A stretch of 41,054 nt of DNA from JBKPCD01 sp046727175 (GTDB lineage: Bacteria; Acidobacteriota; Vicinamibacteria; Vicinamibacterales; 2-12-FULL-66-21): the NCBI GenBank assembly GCA_046727175.1, contig JBKPCD010000029.1, forward strand, positions 1 through 41,054. The letters are read 5' to 3'. Under the pieces are notes generated by a model. It saw only the letters and a list, made by a program, of their open reading frames with translations. It did no database searches and was not told where the DNA came from. Below are positions 15,236-23,817 of this stretch, one piece after another. The position numbers and the translations under genes were made by a program. Position 1 is the stretch's first letter, and the number at the start of each line of letters is the position of its first letter.

Positions 15236-15397
15236 TCACGTTTGCGAACGCGAAGATGCTGCGACCGCCGCGACCAGGGCAAGGATTGCACCAACGGCGG
15301 CGGTCGCTGCGCGACCCGTTGGATCACTTCCTGGCTCGAACGCGGTCACAGACGCGGCTCGAATGGGTAGGCGGCTCGCGACCTGCGCGAGACACAT
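15236..15397 (-). CDS. Putative 53-residue single-pass membrane protein
   Basis: The ATG at 15397 lies one base after the stop of the diheme protein. It reads MCLAQVASRLPIRAASVTAF, a polar EPGSDPTGR, one hydrophobic helix AATAAVGAILALVAAVAA, and a short tail. Translation could be coupled to the upstream gene. No family recognised and no clear Shine-Dalgarno of its own, so moderate to low certainty. Confidence 0.35.
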   Translation of the reverse strand: MCLAQVASRLPIRAASVTAFEPGSDPTGRAATAAVGAILALVAAVAASSRSQT

Positions 15398-15398
15398 T

Positions 15399-16340
15399 TC
15401 ACCAGTGCTTCCAGACGTGATCTGCGGAGAAGAGCTGGTCAGTGTACTCGCCTTCGAGTCCGTCGGCCTTTTCGATTGTCAGCACCCCAGAGCGTTCGGC
15501 TGGTGCAGGCCCTGGAGCCGGTGTCATCGCGGGAACGATCACGGCGCGTTCGGCCGCTGGCGTTGGTAGTTCCGGCTCCAAGCCGGCCAGGGGATGCAGG
15601 ACGCGGCCGATCGCGTTCAATCGCGACACCTTCCCCAGGCCATGCTGCAGCACCGTCGCTTCCCGGACCCGGCGCGACCATCGATCTGCTTGCAACCCAA
15701 GGTCGGGCGGCAATTCCGCGAGCACGTCGTCATGACACGCCGCGCAGAGATACGTGTAGGGATGAGGATCGGTGCGTTCCAACGCGCCTGCCTTTCCGGG
15801 CCGATCCAGATGACAACGCATGCAGGCGCGCGGATTGGCGCCCGCGAAGTAGTCGCCGAGCGGCGCCGGAAGCAGTTGGGCGTCTGCTGCGCTACCGGTT
15901 CGTTTGGCGATGTGCGCCGTGAGGAGGTGACTCTGCACCAGTGCGCGTCCCAGCGCTTTTCGTAGCGCTCGCTTCGCGAGACCGTCGAGTCGTCCGACGG
16001 CTTCGGCGTACAGCGTGATCAGCTCAATCTCCGCTACACGCATCGCCTGTAACGTTTTCGTCGTGCTCAAGCGAGACGCAATACTCGCCTGCGCTCTCGC
16101 TAGCGTCTTGCGAATGCCGCCGCGTTCGTCGGGAGTCCCGCCCTGCATTCGGATCAACGTGGCCATCTGCTCGACACTCGCCTGTTTCCCGTTCTTCGCA
16201 TCCTGGAACATCACCACGTAATCGGGTGCCGATTCATGCGCAATCGCTGTGTCGAGCGCGGCGATTCCGGATATCTCGCGTGTGACAAGGGGCTCGAGTT
16301 GGCGTTCAAGCGATGTCCAGCTCGCTTCGGTGGACCTCAT
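15399..16340 (-). CDS. Ferritin-like helical protein with two CxxCH heme motifs
   Basis: 313 residues from ATG 16340, preceded by GGAGGAA and overlapping the molybdopterin enzyme stop by ATGA, so co-translated with it. Residues 1-165 are helical and Glu/His-rich in a ferritin-like pattern (EISGIAALDTAIAHESAPDY; AEIELITLYAEAVGRLDGL; VQSHLLTAHIAKR). The second half has two c-type heme sites, CMRCH and CAACH, about 30 residues apart. No signal peptide is visible, unusual for a cytochrome c, whose hemes are attached outside the cytoplasm. It may be exported with a partner, or the motifs may bind a metal instead. Context suggests an electron-transfer partner of the oxidoreductase. The tail (APGPAPAERSG) is Pro-rich. 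Confidence 0.7.
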   Translation of the reverse strand: MRSTEASWTSLERQLEPLVTREISGIAALDTAIAHESAPDYVVMFQDAKNGKQASVEQMATLIRMQGGTPDERGGIRKTLARAQASIASRLSTTKTLQAMRVAEIELITLYAEAVGRLDGLAKRALRKALGRALVQSHLLTAHIAKRTGSAADAQLLPAPLGDYFAGANPRACMRCHLDRPGKAGALERTDPHPYTYLCAACHDDVLAELPPDLGLQADRWSRRVREATVLQHGLGKVSRLNAIGRVLHPLAGLEPELPTPAAERAVIVPAMTPAPGPAPAERSGVLTIEKADGLEGEYTDQLFSADHVWKHW

Positions 16341-18610
16341 CGTGATTCCTCCGCTTGCCACCACGTCCGACTCACGGTCGTTTCTAATCGCTCGACGCGA
16401 ACGGCGACGACTTTCTGAACTGGCTGCTTCGACACGGGATCCGATACGTCAGGCGTGAGGCTGTTCGCCGCATGCTGTTCTCCGAGGTCACCGTAGTGAA
16501 ACGGCACGAATACCACCCCAGGCGGCACAACGTCACCCACTTTCGCCGGAGCGACAACAGATCCACGGCGCGAGACAATCCGGACACGATCGCCATCCAA
16601 GACGCCGAGCCGCGTGGCGTCGGCCTCATTGATAGCCACGAAGACGCCGGGCGCCGCCTCGTTGAGTGGCGGTGCCTTTGCCGTTTTCGTCCGCGTATGC
16701 CAGTGGTACGCCTGCCGACCGCTGATTGCAATCGCCGGAAACTGGTCGTCCGTCGTCTCGAGCGGCGGTTGGTATTCAGCCGTCACGAATACGGCTCGAC
16801 CCCGTGGATCGCGTTTGTCACGGTACTCGTTGAGTGTGTGCTCGTGTCCGGTCTGGAGATCGGCCTCGTAGGACTCGGAGCGCTGCCATTCAGTCGGAAA
16901 ATGCCGATCGGTGTACAGCCGAGTGGTCCCGTCTGGATGAGCGTCGTCGCACGGCCACTGAATCCCGCCGCGTTCGGCAAGCTTCTGGTAGGTCATCCCT
17001 GAATAGTCCGGAATACAGCCGCGCGAGATCTCTCTCCACTCGTTGAACGCACCTTCCGCATCGGTGTACTGGACCAAAGGCTTGCCGGCAGCGTCGCGAA
17101 GGTTCATGCGAGTCGAGAAATCCAGGAAGATATCCAGATCAGCTCGCGCTTCTTCCGGTGGTTCAACCGCCTTCTTCAAGAGCGTGCACCGGCGCTCCGC
17201 GTTGGTCATGCAACCGGTCTTTTCACCCCACATCGCAGATGGGAGTACGACGTCGGCGAGTTGCGCCGTCTCGGTATCAGCGAAGCAGTCCTGCACAATG
17301 AGGAACACGCCGTTCAGCGTCCGCAGGTGCGTCGAACGGTTCATCACGCTGACCGCTGGGTTCGTGCCGATGTTCCACAGGACCTTCACGTACCCTTTCT
17401 CGCAGAGCTCGAAGATCTCTGGTGCGGCGACGGGTTTCTTGCCGAGCAGTTCGACCGGCACATTCCATCGTTTGGCAAGCTCCCGCATGTGCTGTTGGTC
17501 TTCCCAATTCAGGTACGCTGGATATGTGCCGTCGGCACCGGTTTCCCGTGTGTTCATCGAACTCGGCTGACCGGCGAATTGCATGGGCGCACACCCGGGC
17601 CGCCCAATCTTGCCCATCAGCAGGTGCATGCTGTTCACGGCACAGGCCGCGGCGGTGGCCTGATTGCTCTGATAGACCCCCTGCAAGCATGTCGTCACAG
17701 TGGTCCTGGACCGCCCGATCCATTCGGCCGCTGTCCGCAGCTGTGTCGGTGGAACGCCGCAGATCTTCTCGACACGGTCGGGCGTGTATTGGCTCACAAG
17801 AGTGCGGAATTGATCGAACTTGACCGTGTGATTGGCGATGAAGTCAGAATCGATGGTGTTGTTCTCTATCAGCAGGTGGCACAGGCCGTTCAACAACGCC
17901 ACGTTGGTTCCCGGCCTGAGTTGCAGGTGAAGGTCAGCTCCAGTCGAGACCGTCAACGTACGGCGCGGATCGACCACGATCACCTTCGACCGAAGCGGCC
18001 CGGCTTTGGCCGCCAGAATCCGCATCCACAGAACGGTGCTTTGTTCGGCGGCGTTGTGACCCACTAGCACGATGCACTCAGCGTGATCGAAGTCCTCGTA
18101 TGCACCGGGAGGGCCGTCCGCGCCGAATGATTCCATCAACGACGATGCCGTGGTCGCGGTGCAGAGCCGGGTATTCGCGTCGATGGTGGCGATGCCTAGT
18201 CCAGCGCGCGCAATCTTGCCGATCGTGTAGTACTCCTCGAGGAGGAGTTGTCCGCTGTTGTAGATCGCGACACCGTCTGGCCCTTCCGCCGCGAGCGTCT
18301 CGTTGAATCGGTCGGTCACCAGCTGCATCGCAGCTTTCCACGAGGCAGGGACGAGGCTGCCGGACTGGTTCCGAATGAGCGGGCGCACAGCCCGACTCGG
18401 ATGGCGGTTCGCGTAGTACTGGTTAAGGCCTTTGGGTCCAAGACGACCCTGGTTGACCGGATGGTCGGCGCGCCCTCGAACGCCGGCGATGTGCGCGCCA
18501 GCCACACCGACGTCGATGCCGCACCCAATCGAGCACATCCCACACGTCGATGGTATCCACCGTTCAACGTGGATCGTTTCGTCCTGCTGCGAAAAGCATC
18601 GTGGTTCCAT
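16337..18610 (-). CDS. Molybdopterin oxidoreductase, nitrate-reductase (NasA/NapA)-like
   Basis: 757 residues; bis-MGD enzyme of the DMSO-reductase family. ATG 18610 follows GAGGAA. The N-terminal cluster motif is CGMCSIGCGIDV, but the fourth position reads GRLGPKG where the family usually has a Cys (GxLCxKG), so the iron-sulfur cluster has only three Cys ligands here. The Mo-ligand region NTRLCTATTASSLMESFGAD retains the Cys typical of nitrate reductases and formate dehydrogenases. The central MGD-binding parts (LVGHNAAEQSTVLWMRI; WNIGTNPAVSVMN) and the C-terminal beta-barrel domain (GVFVAINEADATRLGVLDGDR) are complete. No Tat signal, hence probably cytoplasmic. It overlaps the diheme gene downstream. 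Nitrate is the best guess as substrate, but not shown. Confidence 0.88.
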   Translation of the reverse strand: MEPRCFSQQDETIHVERWIPSTCGMCSIGCGIDVGVAGAHIAGVRGRADHPVNQGRLGPKGLNQYYANRHPSRAVRPLIRNQSGSLVPASWKAAMQLVTDRFNETLAAEGPDGVAIYNSGQLLLEEYYTIGKIARAGLGIATIDANTRLCTATTASSLMESFGADGPPGAYEDFDHAECIVLVGHNAAEQSTVLWMRILAAKAGPLRSKVIVVDPRRTLTVSTGADLHLQLRPGTNVALLNGLCHLLIENNTIDSDFIANHTVKFDQFRTLVSQYTPDRVEKICGVPPTQLRTAAEWIGRSRTTVTTCLQGVYQSNQATAAACAVNSMHLLMGKIGRPGCAPMQFAGQPSSMNTRETGADGTYPAYLNWEDQQHMRELAKRWNVPVELLGKKPVAAPEIFELCEKGYVKVLWNIGTNPAVSVMNRSTHLRTLNGVFLIVQDCFADTETAQLADVVLPSAMWGEKTGCMTNAERRCTLLKKAVEPPEEARADLDIFLDFSTRMNLRDAAGKPLVQYTDAEGAFNEWREISRGCIPDYSGMTYQKLAERGGIQWPCDDAHPDGTTRLYTDRHFPTEWQRSESYEADLQTGHEHTLNEYRDKRDPRGRAVFVTAEYQPPLETTDDQFPAIAISGRQAYHWHTRTKTAKAPPLNEAAPGVFVAINEADATRLGVLDGDRVRIVSRRGSVVAPAKVGDVVPPGVVFVPFHYGDLGEQHAANSLTPDVSDPVSKQPVQKVVAVRVERLETTVSRTWWQAEESR

Positions 18611-18721
18611 TTGACAGTTCCTCGGCTGTCCCTCGTCGGGCTCGTGACAACCAGCACCATGTCGGCCAGCAGCTTGGCTGTGGCGTAGGGCCGTGATGGT
18701 TCGCGTGGAAGTCCGGGTTGT

Positions 18722-19204
18722 TCACCATGGCTCGATCGTCCTCATGGGAGTCTCGACGGGCTGTCTAGTGACGACTGCTGTGACCGCTTGGAACAGCCGG
18801 CGAACGCAGCTCCTCGGCGGCTCCCAATAGTTCACTTTTTCGATGACCATCCGAAGCACCGTGGCCTCTCGATCATCTGAGCCCTTTGGAAACCACGCCC
18901 GATAGCTCGGACGCCACAGGCGGCGGATTAGGGCGGGATCCTGAGACGCATAAGCCAGACCGAGCACGACGAAATAGCAGCCGGCGCTGATGACCGTGAG
19001 CGCGACGTGCGGTCGTTCGTCGACCTGCGCCACTTTTCGTGACTCCCTGTGCGTCAGGAAATAGATGTTGGGGTCTTCCGGAAGCCATAGCGGTAGCATC
19101 GGACGGCCGGCGTGAGCCTCTCCGCTGCCGAAGGTCAAAAGTATCGCGACTTGGCTCTGCTGCAAGAGGTCGCGAACTCGGTGACGTTCCGCGGCGGGAT
19201 CCAT
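18722..19204 (-). CDS. General-stress pyridoxamine-5'-phosphate-oxidase-like flavoprotein
   Basis: 160 residues. The pattern ILLTFGSGEAHAGRPMLPLW, IYFLTHRESRKVAQVDERP, HVALTVISAGCYFVVLGLA and YRAWFPKGSDDREATVLRM matches the PNPOx-like split-barrel family that includes general stress protein 26, which binds FMN/FAD or F420. The end YWEPPRSCVRRLFQAVTAVV is also typical. It begins five bases after the pyrophosphatase stop, so the two are in one transcript. Substrate unknown; role likely in redox stress. Confidence 0.85.
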   Translation of the reverse strand: MDPAAERHRVRDLLQQSQVAILLTFGSGEAHAGRPMLPLWLPEDPNIYFLTHRESRKVAQVDERPHVALTVISAGCYFVVLGLAYASQDPALIRRLWRPSYRAWFPKGSDDREATVLRMVIEKVNYWEPPRSCVRRLFQAVTAVVTRQPVETPMRTIEPW

Positions 19205-19208
19205 GCGG

Positions 19209-19763
19209 CTATCGTCGGCCCTTCATCGCGGCCATGAGGAGTGCGCGCGCCCGCTTGCTGCCAGCGCGCCGTTTTACTTCGAAACGTTTGCCCTTCATCT
19301 CATTGTACGAGACGAAGAAGTGTTCGATTTGCGCGATGAGGTCCTGGCTGAGATCGGTCACCTGGCGGATTGACCGGTGTGCGGCGGAGTTGGCCGCGAC
19401 GGCGAGTAGTCGATCGTTGCGTTCGGTCTCTCCTTCTTCGGTTTGTTCAGCCTCGATGACGCCGATGAGCCGCGAGGGGACGATGCATCCGGGATACACG
19501 GGCGCGTCCATCAAGACGAGGACATCCAACGGATCGCCGTCATCGGCATGCGTCGAGGGAACGAAGCCGAAATCGAAGGGAAAGACGGCGCCCGCCGGCA
19601 GCACGCCCTTGAGCACGAAGGTCCCGTAGCGCGGCTCAAACGTGAGCTTGTTCGGCGAACCCTTGGGCGTCTCGATGACGACCAAGACGCAGTCCTCTTC
19701 GAACGGCGCCAACCCATCGAGCGACGTCGAACGCCCCCGGCGTGCCGGCGACTTGTGCGCCAT
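19209..19763 (-). CDS. ppa: Family I inorganic pyrophosphatase
   Basis: 184 residues. Hydrolyses pyrophosphate to two phosphates with Mg2+. Key family features are VVIETPKGSPNK (substrate-binding Glu/Lys), the Tyr-containing FEPRYGTF, FPFDFGFVPST, and the metal-binding run DDGDPLDVLVL (Asp 74, 75, 77, 80). The C-terminus is short and basic (MKGKRFEVKRRAGSKRARAL), like the shorter soluble PPases. It lies inside the leftward stress cluster, one base after a small basic protein's stop, so it may be an accessory rather than the housekeeping copy. Confidence 0.93.
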   Translation of the reverse strand: MAHKSPARRGRSTSLDGLAPFEEDCVLVVIETPKGSPNKLTFEPRYGTFVLKGVLPAGAVFPFDFGFVPSTHADDGDPLDVLVLMDAPVYPGCIVPSRLIGVIEAEQTEEGETERNDRLLAVAANSAAHRSIRQVTDLSQDLIAQIEHFFVSYNEMKGKRFEVKRRAGSKRARALLMAAMKGRR

Positions 19764-19765
19764 GT

Positions 19766-20014
19766 CTACCGTCGCGTCTTCCGCGAGGTCTGCGGGCGCT
19801 CGTCACCCTGATCGCCGTAGCCGCTGCGCACCGTCTTCTTGGCTTTGCGAGGCTTGTCCGCCTTTTGTGAGCGGCCGACATCGTCCGTTTCCTTGAAGCG
19901 CCCCCGAGCCGTGCGCTTGGCATACGCGCTCGCTTTCGGACGGCGTACGAGATCGCGTTTGCCCGCGGGCCTCGATCGCTTGGGGCTGGCGCGTTTCCGA
20001 GTTCTCTTGACCAT
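19766..20014 (-). CDS. Small, highly basic protein
   Basis: 82 residues, mostly Lys/Arg (MVKRTRKRASPKRSRPAGKR; AYAKRTARGRFKETDDVGRS). Such composition fits nucleic-acid binding or a disordered protein. The central RGRFKE.DDVGRSQKADK segment looks like the one conserved block. It is in the leftward operon, two bases before the pyrophosphatase start. No named family is recognised. Confidence 0.6.
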   Translation of the reverse strand: MVKRTRKRASPKRSRPAGKRDLVRRPKASAYAKRTARGRFKETDDVGRSQKADKPRKAKKTVRSGYGDQGDERPQTSRKTRR

Positions 20015-20039
20015 ATCGTCCTCCGGTAGAGCGAATGCT

Positions 20040-20393
20040 CTATGAGTGGCTCCTTCGCTTCGCGATCAACACAGCGGCTATCGCTAGCGCCATAGCGCCG
20101 ATCGCCCCCCTTCGAAGGACACCGGTCCTCCTGGCATGGTCCCACGCGCGCTTGGTCCCGCCCATGATCGCGATCGCCCTGGCGGCACGGTCGATCGCAC
20201 CTCCGTCGTGCGTCTCCTCACCGGCTGACGACGGCGTGCTGAACAACGTATGAACATGATCGGCGGTTCGCGTGAGCCGCGCGGCGAGATGAACACGCGT
20301 CTCCCGAATCGCGGCCATGACGTCTGCCGTCGACGGTAACGTGGTGTCCTCCGTGCTTGGGGTGCTTAGCTGCCTGTTTGAACTTTCAGCCAT
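20040..20393 (-). CDS. Small membrane protein, DUF3618-like
   Basis: 117 residues from ATG 20393, which overlaps the tail of the YqjE-like gene in another frame. After a polar start (MAESSNRQLSTPSTEDTTLP) comes STADVMAAIRETRVHLAARL, resembling the helical repeat start of DUF3618 proteins, and a hydrophobic C-terminal helix GAIGAMALAIAAVLIAKRR. The pairing of a holin-like YqjE protein with a DUF3618/YqjD-like protein is common in proteobacterial and acidobacterial stress operons. Function unknown; perhaps membrane-anchored ribosome or envelope association as for YqjD. Confidence 0.6.
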   Translation of the reverse strand: MAESSNRQLSTPSTEDTTLPSTADVMAAIRETRVHLAARLTRTADHVHTLFSTPSSAGEETHDGGAIDRAARAIAIMGGTKRAWDHARRTGVLRRGAIGAMALAIAAVLIAKRRSHS

Positions 20394-20763
20394 TCCATCG
20401 TCTCGCGAAGGCTTTGCCGTGTCTCTTTCAGGTCCAACTCGACTTGCCGGGTGGCACCCACAAAGTGCCGGGCCGACAGCCCGCCTGCGACGGTCAGACG
20501 ACACCGACGACCATCGCAGCCGCCCAGGCCGGCAGCCCGAGAGCGATCATGATCAGCACGAGCGCACTGACGAGAACGGCCGCTCCGGCGACCGCGATGA
20601 AGATACTCACAAGTACGGCGACCGCTGACCACGCGAGCTTCGACGCCGCGGTCGATGCCTCGAGCCGCGCGAGGGCGATCGTTTGCGCGGCCAGAAGCTG
20701 GACGTCGGCGGAGATGCCGCTCAACAGATCTTTGAGCGACAGATTCGGAGATGGGTCGGTCAT
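20366..20763 (-). CDS. YqjE-like / phage-holin-superfamily membrane protein (one-base frameshift)
   Basis: ATG 20763 begins MTDPSPNLSLKDLLSGISAD with two long hydrophobic helices (AWSAVAVLVSIFIAVAGAAV; LVSALVLIMIALGLPAWAAA), the layout of the YqjE/DUF1469 holin-like family. The frame stops after VVGVV near 20494. A neighbouring frame continues the expected sequence LTVAGGLSARHFVGATRQVE, then LKETRQSLRETMEWLKVQTGS, to 20366. One missing C near 20497 repairs it. The start overlaps the upstream stop by ATGA. Confidence 0.75.
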
Positions 20764-20978
20764 GACGCACGCGCCGATTCGGTTGACTTGGCGCTGTCAT
20801 GCCGCCGATGCCACCACTTGGTCATCAAGATTGCCGCCGCAACGGTTGCGCCCAACGCCGCGGGTTTCGGAGGTGCTGCCGGCGTCGGAGGCAGAACCCT
20901 CTTTTCGGGGTGAGCTCCCCCGAGCGCTGCCGCTCCCGAAACGCACGCGCTGCACGCGCGCCGTACCGTCTCGAGCAC
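20760..20978 (-). CDS. Small protein with one membrane helix
   Basis: 72 residues from a GTG at 20978 (CTC GAG ACG follows). A Pro/Ala-rich segment (LPPTPAAPPKPAALG) precedes a short hydrophobic helix (ATVAAAILMTKWW) and a charged tail RRHDSAKSTESARAS. The stop overlaps the YqjE-like ATG (ATGA). First gene of the leftward run that ends at the diheme protein. Unrecognised. Confidence 0.45.
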   Translation of the reverse strand: MLETVRRACSACVSGAAALGGAHPEKRVLPPTPAAPPKPAALGATVAAAILMTKWWHRRHDSAKSTESARAS

Positions 20979-21040
20979 AAGACGGCAAAATGCAAATGCT
21001 GAGCCGTGCCTTGGTGGCTATTCGCTGCCTGACGCAGCGA

Positions 21041-21667
21041 TCATGAGGCCGCCGCACGTGGGGATTCCGCTTCGGCATCTGACGTGGTCGACGCTGATGC
21101 GCCCGGCGGTTCCGCGAGCTCCTCCATTCGATTCGTGAGGCGTTTGAGATCCGTCTTCTTCATCAAGTCGCGCAACTGCTCTGGCGTGACGCTCGTTTCC
21201 ACTCGCAGGTGACTGGCGATGTCTTGCAGCAGCTGGAGTACAGCCGTCATCTCTCGCTCCGCGAGCAAGTCGATTTGCAAGTCGAGGTGGCTGCGTTTGT
21301 CGGCTTGCCGCGACAGGCGGTTCTGGCTCGCCAACACGAAGAGCGCCAGGAAGATGGCTTCCAGGGACACGGTCATGGTGAGGAACGGAAAGGGGAACGG
21401 ATCGAATGGCCGAATGCCGCCGACCACCCCCGCGTTTACGGTCACCCACGCGCCGAACCACAGGACGTGGAGGACCAACACCGGTCCGCTTCCCGCGGTA
21501 CACGCAATCCAGTCGCTGACCTGTTCGGCTTTCGAGCGTGCATGGAGGATCGCGCGTTCCCAACGCTTGATCGCCTGAACATTCTCCTCCACCGCGGACG
21601 ATTGCGGCCTGCGTTCCTGATTGTCAGATTTATTTAGCTTTTGGACGTTGTTCCGATGGCTACCCAT
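21041..21667 (-). CDS. DUF1003 family membrane protein
   Basis: 208 residues from ATG 21667 (MGSHRNNVQKLNKSDNQERR). The core SGPVLVLHVLWFGAWVTVNA, FDPFPFPFLTMTVSLEAIFL and LFVLASQNRLSRQADKRSHL is the diagnostic DUF1003 double helix with PFPF and SLEA..LxxxVLxSQNR. A helical cytoplasmic tail follows (DLQIDLLAEREMTAVLQLL) and a variable Pro/Ala end. Function is unknown in the family. Divergent from the SRPBCC gene across about 230 bases. Confidence 0.88.
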   Translation of the reverse strand: MGSHRNNVQKLNKSDNQERRPQSSAVEENVQAIKRWERAILHARSKAEQVSDWIACTAGSGPVLVLHVLWFGAWVTVNAGVVGGIRPFDPFPFPFLTMTVSLEAIFLALFVLASQNRLSRQADKRSHLDLQIDLLAEREMTAVLQLLQDIASHLRVETSVTPEQLRDLMKKTDLKRLTNRMEELAEPPGASASTTSDAEAESPRAAAS

Positions 21668-21897
21668 GGTTTCCGTCTTCGTGCTCACGTTGAGACGCGC
21701 GAGACCGTCGTCGATTGCTCCACAGTGTTTGCCGCATGGACATACCGCGACGCACAAAGGACTGCGTCCCGTTGACGGCGACGCTTTGGAAGAAACTGCA
21801 AGCGCGCTCTGCAAGGAATTCCCCTCCAACCCATTGCAAGCAGGTGCGATGCCGGAGGGCATTCAGTGGTACGCAAAATGCTGTTCTCAACAGTGCT

Positions 21898-22593
21898 ATG
21901 AACGCCGAAGCCTTGTACGAGCCGTCACCGTCAGTCTCCGACGCGGAAAATTGGCTGGCGCTGGGTACTGGCGCACTTCTCCTGATTGTCGGCGCGTCTC
22001 GCCGTTCGGTAATGGGCGCGTGCCTTGCGGCATCATCAGTGCCTCTGCTGTATCGGGGCATCACCGGACGGTGGCCGAACGTCTTGAACGGTCATCTCCA
22101 ACCTGACACTACGCGCGCGGCGCTCGGGGGCGAGCGAGGAGTCCACGTTCGGGAATCGGTGAGGCTCGAGAGACCGGTCGCAGACGTCTATCGCTTCTGG
22201 CGGCGCCTCCAGAACCTGCCCCAGTTCATGACTCACCTCGACCGCGTGACGGAAATGTCGGATGGCAAGTCGCACTGGGTGGCCCGCGGGCCGGCCGGCC
22301 TCGCCGTGGAATGGGACGCCGAGATCATCAATGAGGTCGAGAACCAAGTGATCGGGTGGCGATCGCTTCCAGGCTCTGATGTGGTGACCGCCGGTTCAGT
22401 CAACTTCGACACCGCTCGCGACGGGCGGAGCACGCAAGTCAGCGTGCACCTGCAATACGGCCCCCCCGCCGGCAAAGCTGGAGCACTAGCGGCAGCTCTG
22501 TTCGGTCGCGAACCATCGCAGACGATTCGAGAAGATCTGCGTCACTTCAAACAGCTGCTGGAAGCGGGTGAGATTCCCCGCGCGACGGCATAG
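21898..22593 (+). CDS. SRPBCC (cyclase/dehydrase-like) membrane-associated protein
   Basis: 231 residues from ATG 21898. An N-terminal hydrophobic hairpin (NWLALGTGALLLIVGASRRS; VMGACLAASSVPLLYRGITG) precedes a START/SRPBCC fold: VRESVRLERPVADVYRFWRR, LQNLPQFMTHLDRVTEM, SHWVARGPAGLAVEWDAEII, IGWRSLPGSDVVTAGSVNF and the final helix IREDLRHFKQLLEAG. This two-part layout is common in soil-bacterial stress clusters next to Zn-alcohol dehydrogenases. The stop is eight bases before the dehydrogenase ATG, so co-transcribed. Ligand unknown. Confidence 0.85.
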   Translation: MNAEALYEPSPSVSDAENWLALGTGALLLIVGASRRSVMGACLAASSVPLLYRGITGRWPNVLNGHLQPDTTRAALGGERGVHVRESVRLERPVADVYRFWRRLQNLPQFMTHLDRVTEMSDGKSHWVARGPAGLAVEWDAEIINEVENQVIGWRSLPGSDVVTAGSVNFDTARDGRSTQVSVHLQYGPPAGKAGALAAALFGREPSQTIREDLRHFKQLLEAGEIPRATA

Positions 22594-22601
22594 GAGTACC
22601 G

Positions 22602-23804
22602 ATGCGAGCGGTCTGCTGGGAGGGCAAGGAAAAGATTCAGGTCGAGACCGTGCCCGACCCAGTCATCCTGAATCCGCGCGACGCGATCATCAAGGTCACC
22701 ACCACGGCCATTTGCGGATCCGACCTGCATATCTATGACGGGTACATCCCGACGATGGAGAAGGGCGACGTCCTCGGTCATGAGTTCATGGGCGAGGTCG
22801 TCGAGGTCGGCAAGGAAAACACGCGACTCAAGGTTGGCGATCGCGTCGTGGTCCCCTTCACGATTGCGTGCGGACGCTGCTACTTCTGCAAAGAGCAGCT
22901 GTGGTCGCTCTGCGACAACTCGAACCCGAACGCGTGGATGGCGGAAAAATTGTACGGCTATTCCGCGTCGGGCCTGTTTGGCTATTCGCATATGTACGGC
23001 GGCTACCCAGGCAGTCAGGCGGAATATGCACGGGTGCCGTTCTCGGACATTGGCCCGCTGAAGGTTCCAGACTCGCTTACTGACGAGCAGGTGCTCTTCC
23101 TATCGGACATCTTTCCAACCGGTTACATGGCGGCCGACAACTGCCAGATCAAGCCTGGCGACACGGTGGCGGTCTGGGGCTGCGGACCGGTTGGGCAGTT
23201 CGCGATCAAGAGCGCATTCCTCCTCGGTGCGGAGCGCGTCATCGCAATCGATCGCTTCGCCGAACGGCTCGAGCTGGCGTCCTCGCAAGGTGGGGCGGAG
23301 ACCCTGAACTACGAAGAGCTCGACGTGCTCGACGCGCTACGCCACATGACCGGAGGGCAAGGTCCGGACAGCTGCATCGATGCGGTCGGTCTGGAGGCCC
23401 ACGGCACGACCCTCGATGCGTGGTACGACCGCGTGGAGACGTCAATGTTCCTGGCCACCGATCGGCCGCACGCGCTCCGACAGGCGATCAGCGCGTGCCG
23501 GAAGGGCGGAACCGTGTCGATTCCCGGTGTCTACGGCGGATGGCTTGACAAGTTTCCACTAGGGGCGGCGTTTGCGAAGGGCCTGACGCTCAAGATGGGT
23601 CAGACCCACATGCACAAGTACATGCCGATCCTGCTCGAGCGCATCGAGCGCGGCGAAATCGATCCGTCATTCATCATCACGCATCGCATCGGGCTGGAAG
23701 ACGCCCCGTCGATGTATCGCACGTTCCGCGACAAACACGACGCGTGCATCAAGGTGGTGATGAAACCCGGCGCACCTGCTGATCATCAGTTTTCTCAGGC
23801 GTAG
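22602..23804 (+). CDS. Zn-dependent alcohol dehydrogenase, glutathione-independent formaldehyde dehydrogenase-like
   Basis: 400 residues, MDR superfamily. Catalytic zinc site: Cys 38 (AICGSD), His 60-Glu 61 (LGHEFMGE). Structural zinc site: Cys 90, 93, 96, 104 (CGRCYFCKEQLWSLC). NAD-binding motif VWGCGPVGQ near residue 190, with D in VIAIDRF favouring NAD(H). The insertion NPNAWMAEKLYGYSASGLF and the SYRTM-less C-terminus with MGQTHMHKYMP match the formaldehyde-dehydrogenase-like branch often annotated in such clusters. ATG 22602 follows TAGGAG. Probably oxidises small alcohols or aldehydes in detoxification; substrate unproved. Confidence 0.9.
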   Translation: MRAVCWEGKEKIQVETVPDPVILNPRDAIIKVTTTAICGSDLHIYDGYIPTMEKGDVLGHEFMGEVVEVGKENTRLKVGDRVVVPFTIACGRCYFCKEQLWSLCDNSNPNAWMAEKLYGYSASGLFGYSHMYGGYPGSQAEYARVPFSDIGPLKVPDSLTDEQVLFLSDIFPTGYMAADNCQIKPGDTVAVWGCGPVGQFAIKSAFLLGAERVIAIDRFAERLELASSQGGAETLNYEELDVLDALRHMTGGQGPDSCIDAVGLEAHGTTLDAWYDRVETSMFLATDRPHALRQAISACRKGGTVSIPGVYGGWLDKFPLGAAFAKGLTLKMGQTHMHKYMPILLERIERGEIDPSFIITHRIGLEDAPSMYRTFRDKHDACIKVVMKPGAPADHQFSQA

Positions 23805-23817
23805 CGGCGAATCCTTT

